This document shows, one piece after another, positions 54,501 through 64,000 of a stretch of 64,000 bases of DNA (position 1 is its first letter; each line of letters opens with the position of its first letter). This DNA comes from Vermiculatibacterium agrestimuris. GTDB lineage: Bacteria > Bacillota > Clostridia > Oscillospirales > Oscillospiraceae. Made by a program: the position numbers and the translations under genes. Under the pieces are notes generated by a model that did not search any database, was not told the DNA's origin, and worked only from the letters and a program-made list of their open reading frames with translations. The DNA lies in contig NZ_CALPCU010000003.1 in the NCBI RefSeq assembly GCF_943193085.1, forward strand, positions 1 to 64,000, written 5' to 3'.

Positions 54501-57500
54501 TTCCAGCGTCAGCGTTCCCACCATTGTGGGCAATGACGGCGTGACCGGCTTCAACGCCGACGTTCTGGTGAATGGCGTGATGGTACCGCCGCCCGCCGGA
54601 GGCACCATCAACGGTCAGGTGATCAACATTACCAACACCCAGCGCGTGGATGTGCGCAATGTGGTCATTACCACGGCTGGTTCCGGACTGAACCTGTTTG
54701 GCATGCTGTCCAACACCACCGAGGCCCTCCCGGCAAATGTGAAGCTCACTGCGGACAGCGGCATTGTGGAGATCGAGGAAGCGGCGGCCGGTATATTCAC
54801 CATCACGCCGATCGAAGATGCCGTGGGCGCCGTGGTCATTACGGTGACCGACCTGGCCTCCGGTCAGAGCCTGAGCTTTACCCTGATTATCGGCAAGCTC
54901 AACGATCAGATCTCGCCGGAAGACGTTATCGAGTATAACTTCACCGATCCCATGCTGGTGGCCGGCGACACCTTCACCCTGGCCCTGCGGGCCGACGGTA
55001 CGGTCTGGGGTTGGGGCGACAACACCTACGGTCAGCTGGGCATTGGAACCACCGGAAACTATCAGGCGGTGCCCGTACAGGTACAGATGGCCGACAGCTA
55101 TCACAACCACCTCTTCCTGCGGGATATCGTATACATTGCGGCTGGCCCCACCTACGCTCTGGCGGTGCGCAATGACGGTTCGATCTATGCCTGGGGCCGC
55201 AACAACGCCGGCCAGGTGGGTAACGGCGGCACGACCGACCAGCCCTACGCTGTGAAAGTCCTGACTCTGGATGGAAACGCCCGGGTCTTCGCCGGCGGCA
55301 ACACCTCCGCGGCCATCAGCGGCAGCAACGTGCTGTACACCTGGGGCGACAACAGCGGTGGTAAGATCGGCCATTACGCTACGGACAGCTACTGGAACAG
55401 CAATAACTACTACTGGATACGCCGCAGCGGCAGCGCCTATACGCCGCAGGGAACCACGGTGCAGACAGTAAGCGGCTATAACAACACCACAGGCTGGGTC
55501 ACGGAGAATATCACTGTGAAGGAGATCGGCTTCACATATGATGCGGCGGCGATCCTGGATACCGATGGCAGAGTGCGCACCTGGTCCACCAACGCCAACG
55601 CGGAGTTCCGGGCGTCTGCCGGAAGCTATGTGGCCTCTGGTATCCGCCATATCTCCGTGGGAACTAACAGCAGCGGACAGGACTACATCGCTGCGCTGGG
55701 CGATAACGGCCTGGTCTACACTTGGGGCTCCAATCCCTATGGCCAGCTGGGCCAGGGGAACAATATCAACACCACCGTGGTGGGCGGGGTTCTCAAAGAG
55801 GACAACACCTATCTGACTGACGTGGTCTCCATTGCCACGGGCAACCAGCACATGGTGGCGGTGGCCGCGGACGGAAAGGTCTACAGCTGGGGCGACAACA
55901 CCTACGGCCAGCTGGGATTGGGCGACACCTATGGCCAGAACGTGGCCCACGAGGTTCACACCATCGACGATGGGTGGACTGGCGGCAGCGCGCTCAATAA
56001 ACAGTCTGTGGCGGCGAGCGCAAGCTCCACATCCATCCTGCGTTCCACCTATGAGATCTGGTCTTCCGGTGCGAACAACGTCTATCAGTTGGGCAACGGC
56101 AGCAGCGTCCAGTGGGGCGCCCTGACCCCGACGGTGACCGGCGCTAACAGTAATGTGAAGATCAATCTGGCGGTGCTCAGCGACAGCAACGGCACAGTGA
56201 AGACCTACGACGCAGATGAGCCCATGCCTGACAAGCTGATCCTCACAGACGACCAGTATCTGACGCTGGATCGCGACGCGGCGTATGCCTACTATGACTT
56301 CTTCCTGAACCTGAAGTTCAGCCGGAGCCAGGACACCCGCAAGACAGAGGACTTGATCCTGGTCTCCTCCAGCGACGCCTTCGCTGTGGGAGAGGATTGG
56401 ACGATCCGTCTCAACACCACCAAGCGGTACGCCAACTCCATCCTGACCCTCAGCGATCGGATGGGCAATGTGATCCGCCGGATGGAGCTGGAGTATCGGC
56501 AGACCAACATCGTCACAAATGTGACGCCGAATATCGACACCTCTGTAGTGACCACGCCCATGGTGGCCTCTGCCAAGGACTTCTCTGTGGGTCTGATGAG
56601 CGACGGCACTGTCTGGACATGGGGCAGCAACAGCTCCGGCCAGCTGGGTACCGGCGTGGGGATCAGCGGCATGGCCTATTCCATGGCGCCGGTTCAGGTG
56701 CGCGCTGCCGCCGGCTCTGACAGCGACTATCTCACCGGCATCGTCAAGGTGGCGGCGGGCGCTGACCACGTGCTGGCGCTGGACAAGAACGGCATCGTCT
56801 GGGCCTGGGGCGGCAACGCCAACGGCCAGGTGGGCAAGGGCATGGTCGGCGAGACCCTGCTGCCTGTCCCTGTGGTCGTGGGCACGGACAACGCGGGCAA
56901 CGGCCAGCTGGCGCAGGTGACCTATGTGTGCGACACCTGCGGCCAGATCTACAAAAACGGTGTGGCTGTAGACGATCCCTGTCCCTCCGGCTGCGGCGGC
57001 ACGCTGGGGCTGAGCACTGTTATGCGCCGGGTGGTGGACATCGCCGCCGGCGACCAGTTCTCGGTGATCGTGGACGACGACGGATATGTGTATACCTTCG
57101 GTAAGAACACCAGAGGCGTTCTGGGTCTGGGTTACACCGACAGCAACGACCCCTTGATGAATGAGACCGGCATCAAGGCCAACGGCTACCGGACAGAGCA
57201 GTACAACTACAGCACCGTCCCCATGCGGGTGATGAGGGGCGAGGTCTCTGCGAACTATACCTTCAGCGACGACTTGACGGCAGACCGTGTTTGGGAGTAC
57301 GTGGATCGCACCAGCGGGCGCCGGTTCCTGACCAATATTGTAGCGGTCTCTGCCGGTGAGCAGCATGTCCTGGCGCTGGATTCCTACGGAAATGTGTATG
57401 CCTGGGGCGACAACACCTATGGTCAGCTGGGCAACAGCCGGCCGGGCAACACCCTGGTGCCCATGAACACCAGCGGCAACGTGGTGGGCAACATGAGCAT

Positions 57501-60500
57501 GAAGGATGTGCCTGTGCGGGTGTCTACCTCCGGCGTCTGGCGGATCTATGCCAGAGGCAACGACTCCGCCGTGATCCGGCATGACGGCACGGTCTGGACA
57601 TTCGGCAAGAATACCGAGGGTCAGCTGGGCCATGCCTATGTGTCCGAGCGGGATTCCACGCCTACGCCGGTATTCGGTCTGACCGACCTGATCCGGGATG
57701 TGGCGATCACCGATACCGGTATGTCCGCCGTGACCTTCAGCGGCACGGTCTACAGCTGGGGCGGCAGCACGGAAGGCCAGCTTGGCGCCCAGGTGGGCAG
57801 CAGCCTGACGCCGGTTCAGGTGAAGGTGGCCGAGGATGGCAGCATCCTCACCGACGTGTTCACTGTGGCCGCGGGCAGCAACCATACTCTGGCTGTGAAG
57901 GAAGACGGCACTGTGTGGGCCTGGGGCAAGAACGACAACTCTCAGCTGGGCAATGTCTCGGTGCCCAGAAGCGGCTTTACCGATGCGGCGGTGCCCGTGG
58001 GCGAGAGCAAGGCTCAGTTGGGCATGGATCTGCGTTACATCACCAATTACAACAACATGCCCAGAGAGTATGACCTGACGCCGTACCTCTTCGAGCGGCA
58101 TGCCAGCGCCTTCTACTGCCCGGTCTGCGGCGCGTCTTACTCCGCCGCCATGGGCGCGCTGGGTGCGCCCTGCGCCACCGCGGGCTGCCCCGGCACGCTG
58201 ATGACAGAGAACATCTATCTGGATCCCGCGCAGATCGTACTGACCAAGCGGGAGGGCTTCAATCTGATCCAGGCGGTGGAGACCAAGACGATCCCCGCCG
58301 CAGAGATCGCCAACATGGCCGCGGGGCTGAGCTCCAATCTCAGCTTCAAGTCTCTTGACAGCACGGTGGCGACCGTGGCGGCTGTGGTGGACTATCCCGA
58401 CAATATCGACCTGCTGCAGGTGACGCCGGAGCAGTTCGGTACGACCTATATCATCGTGACCTATCAGGATAACGGCGATGTTTACAACGGCTTCTTTAAG
58501 CTCCACGTGATGCCGCTGCCCGACGCCAGCGATCCCACGCCCAGCGTCACCTATCCCAAGGTGGCCACCGGCGACGGCTTCTCTGTCGTTCTGCGGGACG
58601 ACGGTACGGTCTGGACCTTCGGCGCCAACGGCGACGGCCGGCTGGGCGCGGGCCAGAATGTGGAGAATCTGACCTCGCCCAAGTGGATCCTGGGTAATCC
58701 CGCCAGCACTCAGCCCGCCGACCGGGCGGTGCGTGTGGCCGCAGGCTCCAACTTCGCCCTGGCCCTGATGGCTGACGGCTCCGTGTACGTCTGGGGCAGC
58801 AACCGCTATGGCCAGCTGGGGCTGAGCAACAGCCGGAACATCTATCTGCCGGAGATGCTCAACCTTGTGGACGCCAACGGCGATAAGATCATGATCACGG
58901 AGATCGCCGCCGGCCAGGATCACGCCCTGCTGCTGGATAACAAGGGCAATGTCTATGGCATGGGCTCTTATGCCGACGGCAAGCTGGATATCCGCAAGAC
59001 CAGCGGAATGACCACCGGGCCGGAGCGGCTGATCCTGCCCTCCTCGGCCAAGGCCTACAACATTTCCGCGGATATTCGCAGCACCCATATCCTGACCCGG
59101 GACGGCTCCGTGCTGAGCTTCGGTAAGTATGTGGACGCCTCTCAGCCCGAGCCCACCTACGATCAGGGCCAGTTTGGTACGGAGTACGCCTCCACCAGAG
59201 GCCCGGCCTATGCCAGCACTGAGGGGACAATGATCGCCATGTCCTCCGGCAACAGCAGCATGATGGCCATTGACACCGACGGCCAGGTCTGGGTCTGGGG
59301 CCGGAATGACTATGGCCAGCTGGGTGTGGGTACGTTCAATAACCAGATCGTGGCGACCAGGGCGAGCACCACCTTCAACAATCCTGCCGCCTATGACGCG
59401 ACGGGAGCGCTGGACATCGCCCAGTCCAGAATTTACGAGACTCCGGACAACGGCGCCACCTTCCAGTATACCGCGTCCTACATGAATGAGCTGAATAACA
59501 ACGGTGGATATCTGCCCGTTGCCATTGAGGTGGCGGCCGGCAGCACCGGTATGGTGCTCTATGCCGATCACACCGTCAGATCCGCCGGCTCCAACACCAA
59601 GGGCGCCTTGGGCGCCAACGTGGATCCCGGCGTGCTGCCCATGCGGCATGTGGCGGATTACGTCCTGGCCGGTGAGTCCGATCCCGTGAGCGCGGACAAC
59701 ATGCTCATCCGGGTCATGAATATCGCCTCCAACAGCTTTAACAATACCATGCTGGCCTACGACAACCGGCACGGCACTGTGTATGCCTGGGGCAACAACG
59801 AGCACGGCCAGGGCGGCGACGGTACGTATATGAGCCGCCAGCAGCCCACCAAGGTGCTGGAGAACGGCGGCGGCTCCTACCTGGATATCTCCCATGTGGA
59901 GTGGACGTCCAGCCACTATGGCTACGCGGGCTGGAAGACCACCATGGAGTATGACACGATCCTCCACAGCGACGGTACCAGAGGCACCGCTATCATTACC
60001 GGCGACACCCTCCAGATCACCCTGGCGGATATCCTGGCCTATCTGGGCTTCAACGCCTACGGCAAGAACACGTACGTTCCCACTGGCCTGGTGTTCCGCT
60101 CTGTGAATCCCAATGTGGCTACCATTGACAACCAGGGCCTGATCACGGCTTTGGATGTGGGCACGACCTATATCCTGGTGGAGGATGACCAGGGCAACAT
60201 GGGCTACTTCAAGCTCAATGTGCTGCCCATGCCCGCCAGCATGGGCGCGCCTGACCGGAACTTCCCCATGATCTCCGTGGGCGCCAACCACTCGGTGGCG
60301 CTGAAGAGCGACGGCACTGTGTGGACTTGGGGCTCCAACTCCGCCTACCAGCTGGGCACCACCAAGCAGATCCGGCAGTCTACGGTGCCGGTGCAGGTGT
60401 ACACCCGGGATTCCAGCGGCAACAATATCCCGCTGACCGGGATCATCAAGGTGGCCGCAGGCGGCAACCATACGCTGGCGCTGGCCGCTGACGGCACTGT

Positions 60501-63500
60501 GTACGGCTGGGGCGACAACTCCAGAGGAACCATCGGTCAGGGCGCTGCCAGCCCGGCGGTCTTTGTGGCCACCAAGGTGCTGGGCTCCGCCGGAGCCGGC
60601 ACTGAACTGGGTAATGAGATGGATATAAATGGCGACGTCGATCCCATTGTGGACATCATCACCAGCGGCGCAGTGAGCAGCGCCGGCGTTGAAATCCGGG
60701 GCTACAGCTTCGCCCTGTCCGCCGGCGGCAAGATCTATGGCTGGGGCAATGATTACCACGGCCTGCTCGATCCCATCAACACCGACGGCAGGAACCGCAT
60801 CTTCAACCTGCCCACCAATATCAGCGACGCCAACCCGCTGCTCCAGAACGCCACGGCTCTCTTCGGCGACAAGATCGCCGCCAACGCCAGAGCGCTGAAG
60901 CGGGACGGCCAGATCGTCACATGGGGCGAGAACAAGGATGACGCCTATGGCAGCTATGCGGCGGTAGGCAGAGAGCTTCCGGATCGCGTGGTGCTGGATG
61001 GCCGCGCCCTGACGGTGGCCGGCGGCGTATACAACGGCGCTGCCATCACCACCGACGGCGAGGTGAAGACCTGGGGCGGCAGCGCGGAGACCAACTGGGC
61101 CAACGGCAAGGATGCATCCGGTCTGGCCAGGCACTATATGCTGCCCACCACCTTCACGGAACTGTCCAACGGCTATGTGTACGATGCCGCCAACGGTTTG
61201 GCGCTGGATTTCCCCATTGATGTGGACATCTCCGAGTACCTGCATGTGGCCTACATCGACACCACGCTGTGGTCGGTGGGTAATGCGGAGCCGGGACAGA
61301 TCCTGAACAACAGCCTCCAGAGCCCGGCGTTGGGACAGGGTGATAACTTGACGCCTGTGGCCACCGGTGTTCCCGCGCCTGTTTCCGCCGGCGCGTCCGG
61401 TACGCCCGGAGCGGGCATCACCGGTGTGATCGGCGTACGCAACTCCATCTCCGCCCGGGATGGACACTCCTTGATCATGAAGAAGAACGGCTCCCTGTGG
61501 AGCTACGGCGCCAATACAAATGGCCGCCTGGGCGACGGCACCTCTGCCGCCACCGACGTACCGGTGCGTGTGGGTGCGGCCTACTTCGTACTGGAGGATT
61601 ACACCATCTCCATTGAGGTGGGACAGGAGTTTGTGTACGACGCTGAGCCCGTCATCTCCGCCTTCAATGTGTTCAACAATGTTGAGGATGGCAGCGGCGC
61701 TGAGCTGAATATGACCTGGATGGTCTGGGACGAGACCCGGGACTCCGTGCAGGTCGATGGTCACAGCTGGAACAACATCGTGGATGTGGACGCCACAGCC
61801 TACCGCAATGTGCTCCAATACAACGGCAAATTCCACAAGGCCAAGTTCACCGGCGTGAATCCGGGCACCACTTACGTCATCGTGGGTGTGGAGAACGATC
61901 CCATGATCTCCACCTCCATTCGGGTAGAGGTGCGTCCGTACAACACCGGCATCGTGGGCCAGGGCGGCGGCTACTATCAGGACATCTATGACGCTTTCGA
62001 TCAGAGAACCTCCGCCACGGGCGCCCATGACACGGACAATGTGGCCACCGGCGACCGGCCGGCCGGCCAGACCAGCTCCTCCGACGGTGTGATCTCCAGC
62101 CTGCAGCAGGCCACGGCTCACAGTGTGGCCTACCCGCAGGTGGCCTCTGGCGCCAACTTCACAATGGCTCTGGCGGCAGACGGCACGGTCTGGACTTGGG
62201 GCGCCAACGATTACGGCCAGCTGGGCGTGGGCGAGCTCTACGGCACTTACGCCGGGCCCGTGCAGGTCAAGCAGGTCGACAAGGCCGGCAATGAGACCTA
62301 TCTGAACAATGTACGCAAGATCGCGGCGGCAGGAAACTTTGCCATCGCGCTGAAGAATGACGGCACAGTCTGGGGTTGGGGCCGCAACGACGCCGGCCAG
62401 CTGGGACTTGGCGATAGCGCGCCCATTCGGGTGACCCGGGCCACGCAGATGAAGAAGGGCCAGCAGGTCACCACCACCTACAGCAATGGCGGCAACCAGG
62501 AGTATATCCAGGAGATCGTCGACATCGCCGCCGGCGGCAGCGATGAGGCCCACGGCTTCACCCTGCTGGTACAGAGCGTCTACTATAAGGCGTGGGTGCT
62601 CAATAGCAACACCGGCACCTATGAGAAGAAGACGCTGAATGTGGGCGCCAACCTCTTTGGCACCGGCGACAATGAGCGCACCCAGCTCTACAACGACGCA
62701 CGGGTCAAGCGCTACTACGAGCCTGTGACCGTGACCGGCGAGATGGTGTCCCAGGCGGCTGCCGGCCTGAGTGCGACGGCCTACTTCCTGCTGGCCAACG
62801 GTACGGTAATGGCACAGGGCAGCAATACGGCCTATGAGATGGGCACCGGAGCGGGCACCAATGGCAACAACGAGGGCTCTGCGCTGCTGGCTTACCGCGC
62901 CATGGCCGTCGGCGCGGGCGCCCAGAGCGGCATGGCCACCACCTTCCTGGTGGAGGCGGCCCAGTCCGGCACGGCAGTGGCGCTGAACGGCGACGCCACC
63001 GGCGAGACCTTCGCCTGGGGCTACAACCCCGCCGGCGCGCCGGTATTCCCCACCGGTGTGCCCACCGGAACCATCCAGCAGCCTGTGAGCCTGAAAAACT
63101 TTGGCATCAATGAGGTAATGCGTATGGGCGGCGGCAACAGCATCTACATGCTGGAGGCCCTGAAGAATCCCAACACGCAAGACCTGGAGAGCGCCCTGAT
63201 CTACAGCGGCGCGGGCGCCAAGGGACAGCTGGGTCTGGGCACTGGCGCCAGCACTGGCATCATGGTAGTGGGCGGCAACGCGCTCTACGGCCTGACCAAT
63301 GTGGGCGGCGTTCTCAGCGCCACTTCCTCCATCGGCGGTCAGCACTCCGCCTTTGTGACGGCGCAGGGCGACGTATACGCCATGGGCTACAACAGCGTGG
63401 AGCAGATCGGCCGCCAGAACGTGGCGCATCTGAGCACCGCGGAGAAGGTGGGTCTCGAGGTCACAGTGGAGGCCAAGCAGACCCAGGTCTCCCTGAAGCT

Positions 63501-64000
63501 GAGCGCTGACAGCGCGGCGGTCACGACCCTGAGCGATACCTTCGATCTGGGCAATAATTACACCATCTATAATGGATTCAACCTCAACAACGCCGGACAG
63601 ACGGTGCTCACCGCCGCGCAGGCGGGCGCGACCTACCAGTCCATGGATACCAGTGTGGCCACGGTAAACGCCGCCGGTATCATGACGGCTGTCGGCTATG
63701 GTCAGACCACCATCCTGACTACCATCGGTACGCAGACCTACCAGTTCAACGTCTACGTGCTGAAGCCTTACACTTACGCCACCAGCGTTCAGGAGACCGT
63801 GGCCTATGCCCAGACGGCAGTGGGCGAAGAGTTCGTGCTGGCGCTGAAGGCCAACGGCGACGTCTACAGCTGGGGCCGCAACGACTACGGCCAGCTGGGC
63901 CTCGGCGACGGCAGCCAGAGCGGCGGTCTGGAGAGCAAGCCCCAGAAGATCACCTTCACCAGTGACCGGGTCACCGGCTACAGTGATAACCTGGGCCGGG
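36121..64000 (+). CDS. Giant multi-propeller RCC1/BIG-like protein, continuation after the frameshift (partial, 3' end outside the window)
   Basis: From about 36,121 the coding frame shifts by -1 and stays open, without a stop, to base 64,000. That is about 9,290 further residues. It starts mid-domain (VQGTADTGAGG then VIVGIAAGTDHSYAI) with no signal peptide, promoter or ribosome binding site. It supplies blades 6 and 7 of propeller 13, whose first five blades lie in the upstream frame. It is therefore the rest of the same protein rather than a separate gene. A gene caller would probably start it at GTG 36172 or ATG 36559. It holds propellers 14-27 complete and the first blade of a 28th, five zinc-ribbon-like inserts and one large insertion in propeller 15. 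No SLH, LPXTG or other anchor is reached. The C-terminus is unknown. Confidence 0.88.
36970..38420 (+). repeat. RCC1 propeller 14 (seven blades)
   Basis: Blade signatures lie near 37050, 37315, 37480, 37687, 37885, 38078 and 38282. Zinc-ribbon-like insert 3 lies between blades 1 and 2. Blade 5 is tyrosine-rich (KMWGRYWLYNYWY). Confidence 0.8.
37147..37206 (+). other. Zinc-ribbon-like insert 3 (in propeller 14)
   Basis: CTSCG (from 37147) and CPDC (from 37195) are separated by 12 residues. It sits in a blade loop and leads into LENIVAIAAG, where the next blade begins. Confidence 0.75.
38930..40930 (+). repeat. RCC1 propeller 15 (seven blades, with a 220-residue insertion)
   Basis: Blade signatures lie near 39000, 39795, 40033, 40217, 40445, 40622 and 40862. 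About 39040-39715, between blades 1 and 2, is non-RCC1 sequence, making this the longest cassette. Confidence 0.78.
39040..39715 (+). other. Non-RCC1 insertion in propeller 15
   Basis: About 225 residues without a WG or GQLG blade signature separate blades 1 and 2. The sequence is rich in Ala, Thr, Ser and Asn, includes LNRSDYALVLSSTAATALNG and NNGYPGLPII, and I do not recognise a family. It might be an Ig-like domain or several decayed blades. Confidence 0.5.
41365..42610 (+). repeat. RCC1 propeller 16 (seven blades)
   Basis: Blade signatures lie near 41432, 41628, 41800, 41968, 42150, 42338 and 42553. All seven are close to consensus, making this one of the best-preserved propellers. Confidence 0.87.
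43030..44540 (+). repeat. RCC1 propeller 17 (seven blades)
   Basis: Blade signatures lie near 43097, 43313, 43525, 43745, 44010, 44215 and 44455. The last blade has an expanded loop before TGQLG. Confidence 0.83.
45120..46720 (+). repeat. RCC1 propeller 18 (seven blades)
   Basis: Blade signatures lie near 45190, 45460, 45715, 45892, 46105, 46298 and 46580. Zinc-ribbon-like insert 4 lies between blades 2 and 3. Confidence 0.82.
45556..45618 (+). other. Zinc-ribbon-like insert 4 (in propeller 18)
   Basis: CADCG (from 45556) is followed by CSCGG (from 45604). The second knuckle has CxC spacing. It leads into YLEKIQGLAAG at the next blade. Confidence 0.72.
47215..49070 (+). repeat. RCC1 propeller 19 (seven blades)
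   Basis: Blade signatures lie near 47282, 47570, 47803, 48288, 48545, 48720 and 48953. A long loop (about 47830-48230) follows blade 3, with many Tyr and His residues. Confidence 0.78.
49705..51050 (+). repeat. RCC1 propeller 20 (seven blades)
   Basis: Blade signatures lie near 49797, 49975, 50118, 50313, 50620, 50795 and 50938. The preceding linker (49070-49700) is unusually long and Thr-rich. Confidence 0.82.
51475..52780 (+). repeat. RCC1 propeller 21 (seven blades)
   Basis: Blade signatures lie near 51547, 51862, 52090, 52240, 52428, 52565 and 52727. Blade 2 is interrupted by zinc-ribbon-like insert 5. Blade 6 is degenerate (VYTCQKGSEALIL). Confidence 0.78.
51751..51810 (+). other. Zinc-ribbon-like insert 5 (in propeller 21)
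   Basis: CPSHG (from 51751) and CPICG (from 51796) form a knuckle pair in which the second cysteine is replaced by histidine, still a possible zinc ligand. It interrupts blade 2 between LALKG and VVGWG. Confidence 0.68.
53255..54530 (+). repeat. RCC1 propeller 22 (seven blades)
   Basis: Blade signatures lie near 53320, 53487, 53680, 53878, 54090, 54272 and 54450. All are well conserved. Confidence 0.86.
54945..56150 (+). repeat. RCC1 propeller 23 (seven blades)
   Basis: Blade signatures lie near 55012, 55192, 55340, 55580, 55722, 55888 and 56060. Blade 4 is degenerate (VRTWSTNANAEF). Confidence 0.82.
56555..58010 (+). repeat. RCC1 propeller 24 (seven blades)
   Basis: Blade signatures lie near 56620, 56800, 57090, 57400, 57595, 57755 and 57918. 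Zinc-ribbon-like insert 6 lies between blades 2 and 3; insert 7 lies in the linker that follows. Confidence 0.83.
56929..57000 (+). other. Zinc-ribbon-like insert 6 (in propeller 24)
   Basis: CDTCG (from 56929) and CPSGCGG (from 56980) form a two-knuckle ribbon, the second with C-x3-C spacing. It leads into RRVVDIAAG at blade 3. Confidence 0.75.
58117..58200 (+). other. Zinc-ribbon-like insert 7 (in the linker after propeller 24)
   Basis: CPVCG (from 58117) is followed by C-x4-C (58171-58188, CATAGCPG). It is the only ribbon in a linker instead of a blade loop, just before the GFNL motif of the Ig-like segment. Confidence 0.72.
58545..59870 (+). repeat. RCC1 propeller 25 (seven blades)
   Basis: Blade signatures lie near 58615, 58792, 58957, 59115, 59295, 59585 and 59790. 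Blades 3 and 4 are weak. Confidence 0.78.
60250..61570 (+). repeat. RCC1 propeller 26 (seven blades)
   Basis: Blade signatures lie near 60328, 60508, 60740, 60925, 61072, 61270 and 61500. Blade 6 is the least certain (TTLWSVGNAEPGQIL). Confidence 0.75.
62130..63450 (+). repeat. RCC1 propeller 27 (seven blades)
   Basis: Blade signatures lie near 62198, 62378, 62610, 62815, 63018, 63205 and 63380. Blades 3 and 5 are diverged. The next linker has a clean BIG2 pattern (TSVATVNAAGIMTAVGYG). Confidence 0.75.
63800..64000 (+). repeat. RCC1 propeller 28, first blade only (cut by the window end)
   Basis: One consensus blade (DVYSWGRNDYGQLG near 63870) begins a further cassette, showing that the array continues beyond the window. 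Confidence 0.85.

Larger units (their letters stand above)
13090..63790 (+). repeat. BIG2/Ig-like linker domains between propellers (28 copies)
   Basis: An Ig-like segment of about 90-190 residues precedes propeller 1 (13090-13390) and follows every propeller. Approximate starts are 14690, 16570, 18420, 20200, 22490, 24250, 26150, 27790, 29745, 31400, 33200, 34715, 36545, 38420, 40930, 42610, 44540, 46740, 49070, 51050, 52780, 54530, 56150, 58010, 59870, 61570 and 63450. Several match the bacterial Ig-like group 2 pattern, for example STDERIASWNSTGMLTAG, SSDERIATVDQNGLVTA and NPNVATIDNQGLITALD. Many carry a GFNL or AFNL motif near their start. They divide the chain into equal cassettes. Confidence 0.8.

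Noticed and set aside
11324..63429. Very long minus-strand open frames (thousands of codons) opposite the giant gene
   Set aside because: They are antisense shadows caused by GC-rich, stop-poor coding sequence with strong codon bias. Their translations are His/Arg/Val-rich without domains, signal peptides or ribosome binding sites, whereas the plus strand has clear RCC1 repeats.
13391..63450. Assembly duplication as the source of the repeated cassettes
   Set aside because: The 27 cassettes differ in length, loops, inserts and blade degeneration, and share only short motif-level identity. An artefact would give near-identical copies.
36121..64000. A second, independent giant gene starting near 36,172 or 36,559
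   Set aside because: It would begin in the middle of a propeller, with no signal peptide, promoter or ribosome binding site. Joining it to the upstream frame restores the seven-blade pattern.

Overview
The window comes from a moderately GC-rich Gram-positive anaerobe, most likely a member of the Clostridia (Bacillota), probably Oscillospirales. This rests on the SecA with a zinc-binding tail, sigma-A promoters with 16-17 bp spacers, strong AGGAGG-type ribosome binding sites, a Bacillota-type elongator tRNA-Met, an SBP lipoprotein, an OmpR/VanR-like regulator, and a huge secreted Ig-like/RCC1 protein of the kind seen in gut Clostridia. No 16S gene or species marker is present, so this is inference.

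Left part (1-11,248) is ordinary chromosome. An outward-facing RepA_N-like fragment sits on the left edge. Next is a two-gene unit: an APC amino-acid permease and a MalY/PatB-type PLP C-S lyase. It is followed by secA, then pgeF (YfiH/laccase-domain family) overlapping by ATGA with a family 5 solute-binding lipoprotein. An OmpR-family response regulator with no kinase beside it has its own promoter. A tRNA cluster (Met-Glu-Val) converges on a cold-shock gene on the minus strand. A SprT-like zinc protein follows, then a 552-base gene-poor leader.

Right part (11,249 to the window end, 82% of the window) is a single giant gene with no stop by base 64,000, apart from one apparent one-base frameshift near 36,113-36,136. 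Read through that point it encodes about 17,580 residues in this window alone. The layout is: signal peptide; a unique acidic N-terminal region; ten 14-residue DGT/PDG repeats (42 bases each); then a cassette repeated 27 times with a 28th beginning at the edge. Each cassette is seven RCC1-type blades (one complete predicted seven-bladed beta-propeller) followed by an Ig/BIG2-like linker that often carries a GFNL/AFNL motif. The mean period is about 1.87 kb (about 620 residues). I counted seven blade signatures in each of the 27 complete cassettes, a few of them degenerate. Seven Cys-rich zinc-ribbon/rubredoxin-like knuckles (CxxC...CxxC) are inserted in blade loops or a linker, which is odd for a secreted protein. 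The frameshift lies between blades 5 and 6 of propeller 13; reading across it restores a seven-blade cassette, so it is probably a sequence error or a recent mutation rather than a gene boundary.

The giant protein is the outstanding object here: in effect a secreted string of beta-propellers. Its anchoring end and its function lie outside what can be seen.
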